Positions 6,312 to 7,787 of a DNA stretch of 7,787 nucleotides are shown here, one piece after another (the stretch's first letter is position 1; each line of letters begins with the position of its first letter). The notes under the pieces are model-generated. The model saw nothing but the letters and a program-made list of their open reading frames with translations, searched no databases and had not been told where the DNA came from. Source of the DNA: Gammaproteobacteria bacterium (GTDB lineage Bacteria > Pseudomonadota > Gammaproteobacteria > Eutrophobiales > Eutrophobiaceae). The position numbers and the translations under genes were made by a program. The stretch lies in contig JAAXHV010000168.1 of the NCBI GenBank assembly GCA_012270695.1, positions 1 to 7,787 on the forward strand, written 5' to 3'.

Positions 6312-7595
6312 ATGAGTATATCCCGAGTACGATTCAGCATTATATTCCTGATATTTTTCTCGATGTCTGTCCAGGCTGCGGATACCACTGCGGCCACTGC
6401 CATTGTCGGCGGCACGGTGGTGGACCTGGAGGGTAAAGCGCCAATAGAGAATGCCGTCATCCTGGTGGAAGGAGAGCGGATTGCGGCTATCGGCGCAGCC
6501 GGCAGCGTGGGAATTCCTGACGGCGCCGAACGGGTTGACGCTAAAGGCACCTGGCTGATCCCCGGCCTGATGAACATGCATGTTCACCTGGGGCTGATCC
6601 TGCCCGGCAAGATGGCGGCAGAACTGGCCAACGAGAGCGAGGCGGCACTAGCGTTGCGAATGGCGGTGGCGGCGCGCGAGAGCCTGCTGGCCGGCGTCAC
6701 CACCATTCGTTTGACCGGTGATAAGGCCCATGCCGACCTGGCCCTGATGAGGGCGATAAACAAGGGTCAGGCGTACGGTCCGCGCATCTTCAGTTCCGGC
6801 GAAGCCCTGACCATTACCGCGGGACACGGATCAAAGAAAGACGGTACCAATTATGACGGCCCGGATGAACTGGTCAAAGCAGCGCGCACGCAGATCAGCG
6901 CCGGCGCGAGGTGGATCAAGATACTTATCTCCGGCGGAATAGCCACACAAGGCGGCGGCCTTGCCAATGCCCTGATGACGCCCGAGGAAATACACGCAGT
7001 AATTGACGCGGCTCATCGATTCGGGGCGAAGGTAACAGCCCATTCCGGTTCTCCGGTGGCAACGGATATCGCCATAGACGTCGGGCTTGATTGTGTTGAA
7101 CACGGCTACTTTCTGGATCGTCCTACACTCAGGAAAATGAAAGAGCACGGCACCTGGCTGGTGCCGACCATCGTTGTCAGTCAACCGGCGACAGAACCGT
7201 TTTTTAAAAAGATTGGTTCTCCTCCTTGGTACCTGGAGCGGCGTAACTCTGCCGGCAAGGCTCACTGGAAAGCCCTTCAGATGGCCATCGAAGAAGGTGT
7301 GAACATTGCCTTGGGTACGGACCAGTTGCCGCACGAACCCAATGACGGCACCACCGCGACCGCCCGCGAAGCGCAATACTACATGGAAGCCGGCATGACG
7401 CCGCTGCAGGCGTTGCGCTCCGCAACCATAGAACCTGCCAGGATGCTGGAAGCCCAGGATGAGATCGGTTCGTTGGAGACTGGCAAGTACGCCGATATCG
7501 TTGCCGTGGACAAGGATCCGACGCAAGACATCAAGGCATTGCGCAATATCCTGCTGGTGATGAAAGGTGGCAAGGTGTACCGTAATAATCTGTAG
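6312..7595 (+). CDS. Exported metal-dependent amidohydrolase (imidazolonepropionase/prolidase-like)
   Basis: This 427-residue protein is a normal length for the amidohydrolase superfamily. A signal peptide lies at residues 1 to about 22 ('VRFSIIFLIFFSMSVQA'), so it should act in the periplasm. The small N-terminal beta-domain ('AIVGGTVVDLEG...') leads into the metal-binding barrel. All expected ligands are visible: H90-x-H92 in 'MNMHVHLG', K203 in 'WIKILISGG' (the probable carboxylated bridging lysine), H244 in 'TAHSG', H264 in 'VEHGYF', and the catalytic D337 in 'LGTDQ'. The C-terminal 'GSLETGKYADIVAVDKDP' closes the beta-domain and is typical of the family. This residue set matches the two-metal, prolidase-type subgroup that cleaves N-acyl or Xaa-Pro-like amide bonds, but the substrate is unproven. 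It starts 33 bases after the second receptor, so co-transcription is likely and it may process what the receptors import. Confidence 0.9.
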   Translation: MSISRVRFSIIFLIFFSMSVQAADTTAATAIVGGTVVDLEGKAPIENAVILVEGERIAAIGAAGSVGIPDGAERVDAKGTWLIPGLMNMHVHLGLILPGKMAAELANESEAALALRMAVAARESLLAGVTTIRLTGDKAHADLALMRAINKGQAYGPRIFSSGEALTITAGHGSKKDGTNYDGPDELVKAARTQISAGARWIKILISGGIATQGGGLANALMTPEEIHAVIDAAHRFGAKVTAHSGSPVATDIAIDVGLDCVEHGYFLDRPTLRKMKEHGTWLVPTIVVSQPATEPFFKKIGSPPWYLERRNSAGKAHWKALQMAIEEGVNIALGTDQLPHEPNDGTTATAREAQYYMEAGMTPLQALRSATIEPARMLEAQDEIGSLETGKYADIVAVDKDPTQDIKALRNILLVMKGGKVYRNNL

Positions 7596-7612
7596 CAATC
7601 AGCGACTGACCT

Positions 7613-7720
7613 CCATCCCGGCGAAACAGTCGCCATTCGGGCGGCAGCAGGAACCCGGTGAATGCTGGAGCAAGCCCGGCATGACGGCTTCGTCATCCCG
7701 GCGAAAGCCGGGACCCGGTA
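7613..7720. repeat. BIME/REP-like repeat pair downstream of the operon
   Basis: CATCCCGGCGAAA occurs at 7614-7626 and again at 7694-7706. Each copy is followed some distance later by a GG(A/G)ACCCGGT box (7650-7659 and 7710-7719). An inverted half unit at 7676-7686 pairs with 7691-7701 across a GCTT loop, with one mismatch. The second unit contains a perfect hairpin CCCGGC-GAAA-GCCGGG (7697-7712). The minus strand translates to the well-known spurious peptide 'VPAFAGMT', the usual mark of these extragenic repeats. It may stabilise or end the operon transcript. Confidence 0.8.
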
Positions 7721-7787
7721 AACCGGAGTCACCTCTCATACCGTTGCATAGCGCAGTATCTTTTCCACTGCACGATTCCCCTGTATG
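7721..7787. other. Window end, nothing recognised
   Basis: No coding frame, RNA gene or strong structure is seen between the repeat and the window edge. Confidence 0.5.

Noticed and set aside
5934..6587. Minus-strand 217-codon frame across the receptor/amidohydrolase junction
   Set aside because: It is the mirror of two well-supported genes and their junction, and it has no recognisable domain.
6831..7598. Minus-strand 255-codon frame within the amidohydrolase
   Set aside because: It is a shadow of a gene with a complete metal-binding motif set. The protein is low in complexity and matches no family I know.
7379..7732. Minus-strand 117-codon frame starting 'MTPVYRVPAFAGMT'
   Set aside because: The N-terminus is the usual spurious translation of a REP repeat and the rest is antisense to the amidohydrolase.
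7756..7765. GTATCTTTTC at the window end as an inverted partial copy of the 37-bp repeat
   Set aside because: Only about 10 bases match, which is too short to separate from chance.

Overview
The window looks like a piece of a Gram-negative, probably gammaproteobacterial, chromosome. Three things suggest this: TonB-dependent outer-membrane receptors of the 'EEVVVTAQRREQNLQDVP' type, strong Shine-Dalgarno sites, and REP/BIME-like repeats of the 'GTCATCCCGGCGAAAGCCGGG' kind. The species cannot be named from the sequence.

Layout. Positions 1-473 hold a toxin-antitoxin pair in higBA order: the 3' end of a HigB/RelE-type toxin, cut by the window edge, then a complete HigA antitoxin. Positions 474-1014 are a repeat-rich, AT-richer patch. 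It has a long imperfect inverted repeat preceded by a 15-bp tandem duplication, two copies of a 37-bp direct repeat 490 bp apart, and one doubtful short ORF on the minus strand. Positions 1015-1251 (minus) encode a small coiled-coil plus single-membrane-helix protein resembling the DUF1640 group. Positions 1252-1620 are the control region of the main gene cluster, with several dyad symmetries, an extended -10 promoter and a good ribosome binding site.

Positions 1621-7595 look like one operon: two tandem paralogous TonB-dependent receptors, then an exported metal-dependent amidohydrolase. A plausible division of labour is that the receptors import a small organic ligand through the outer membrane and the hydrolase cleaves it in the periplasm. 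The substrate is not evident. Positions 7596-7787 hold a BIME-like repeat and no gene.

The most notable observation is at the receptor starts. The first receptor has a tetranucleotide tract of 6.75 AGTC units inside codons 9-17. Gain or loss of one unit puts the ribosome into a frame that stops within about 30-50 codons. This is the arrangement of a phase-variable ON/OFF gene, and the sequenced copy is ON. The second receptor has a near-perfect Shine-Dalgarno and ATG at 3992, but that ATG is one base out of frame with the long receptor ORF. The ORF is then open only from a TTG at 4020 with a poor ribosome site. As sequenced, the second copy therefore resembles an OFF state, a start-site frameshift, or an unusual TTG start.
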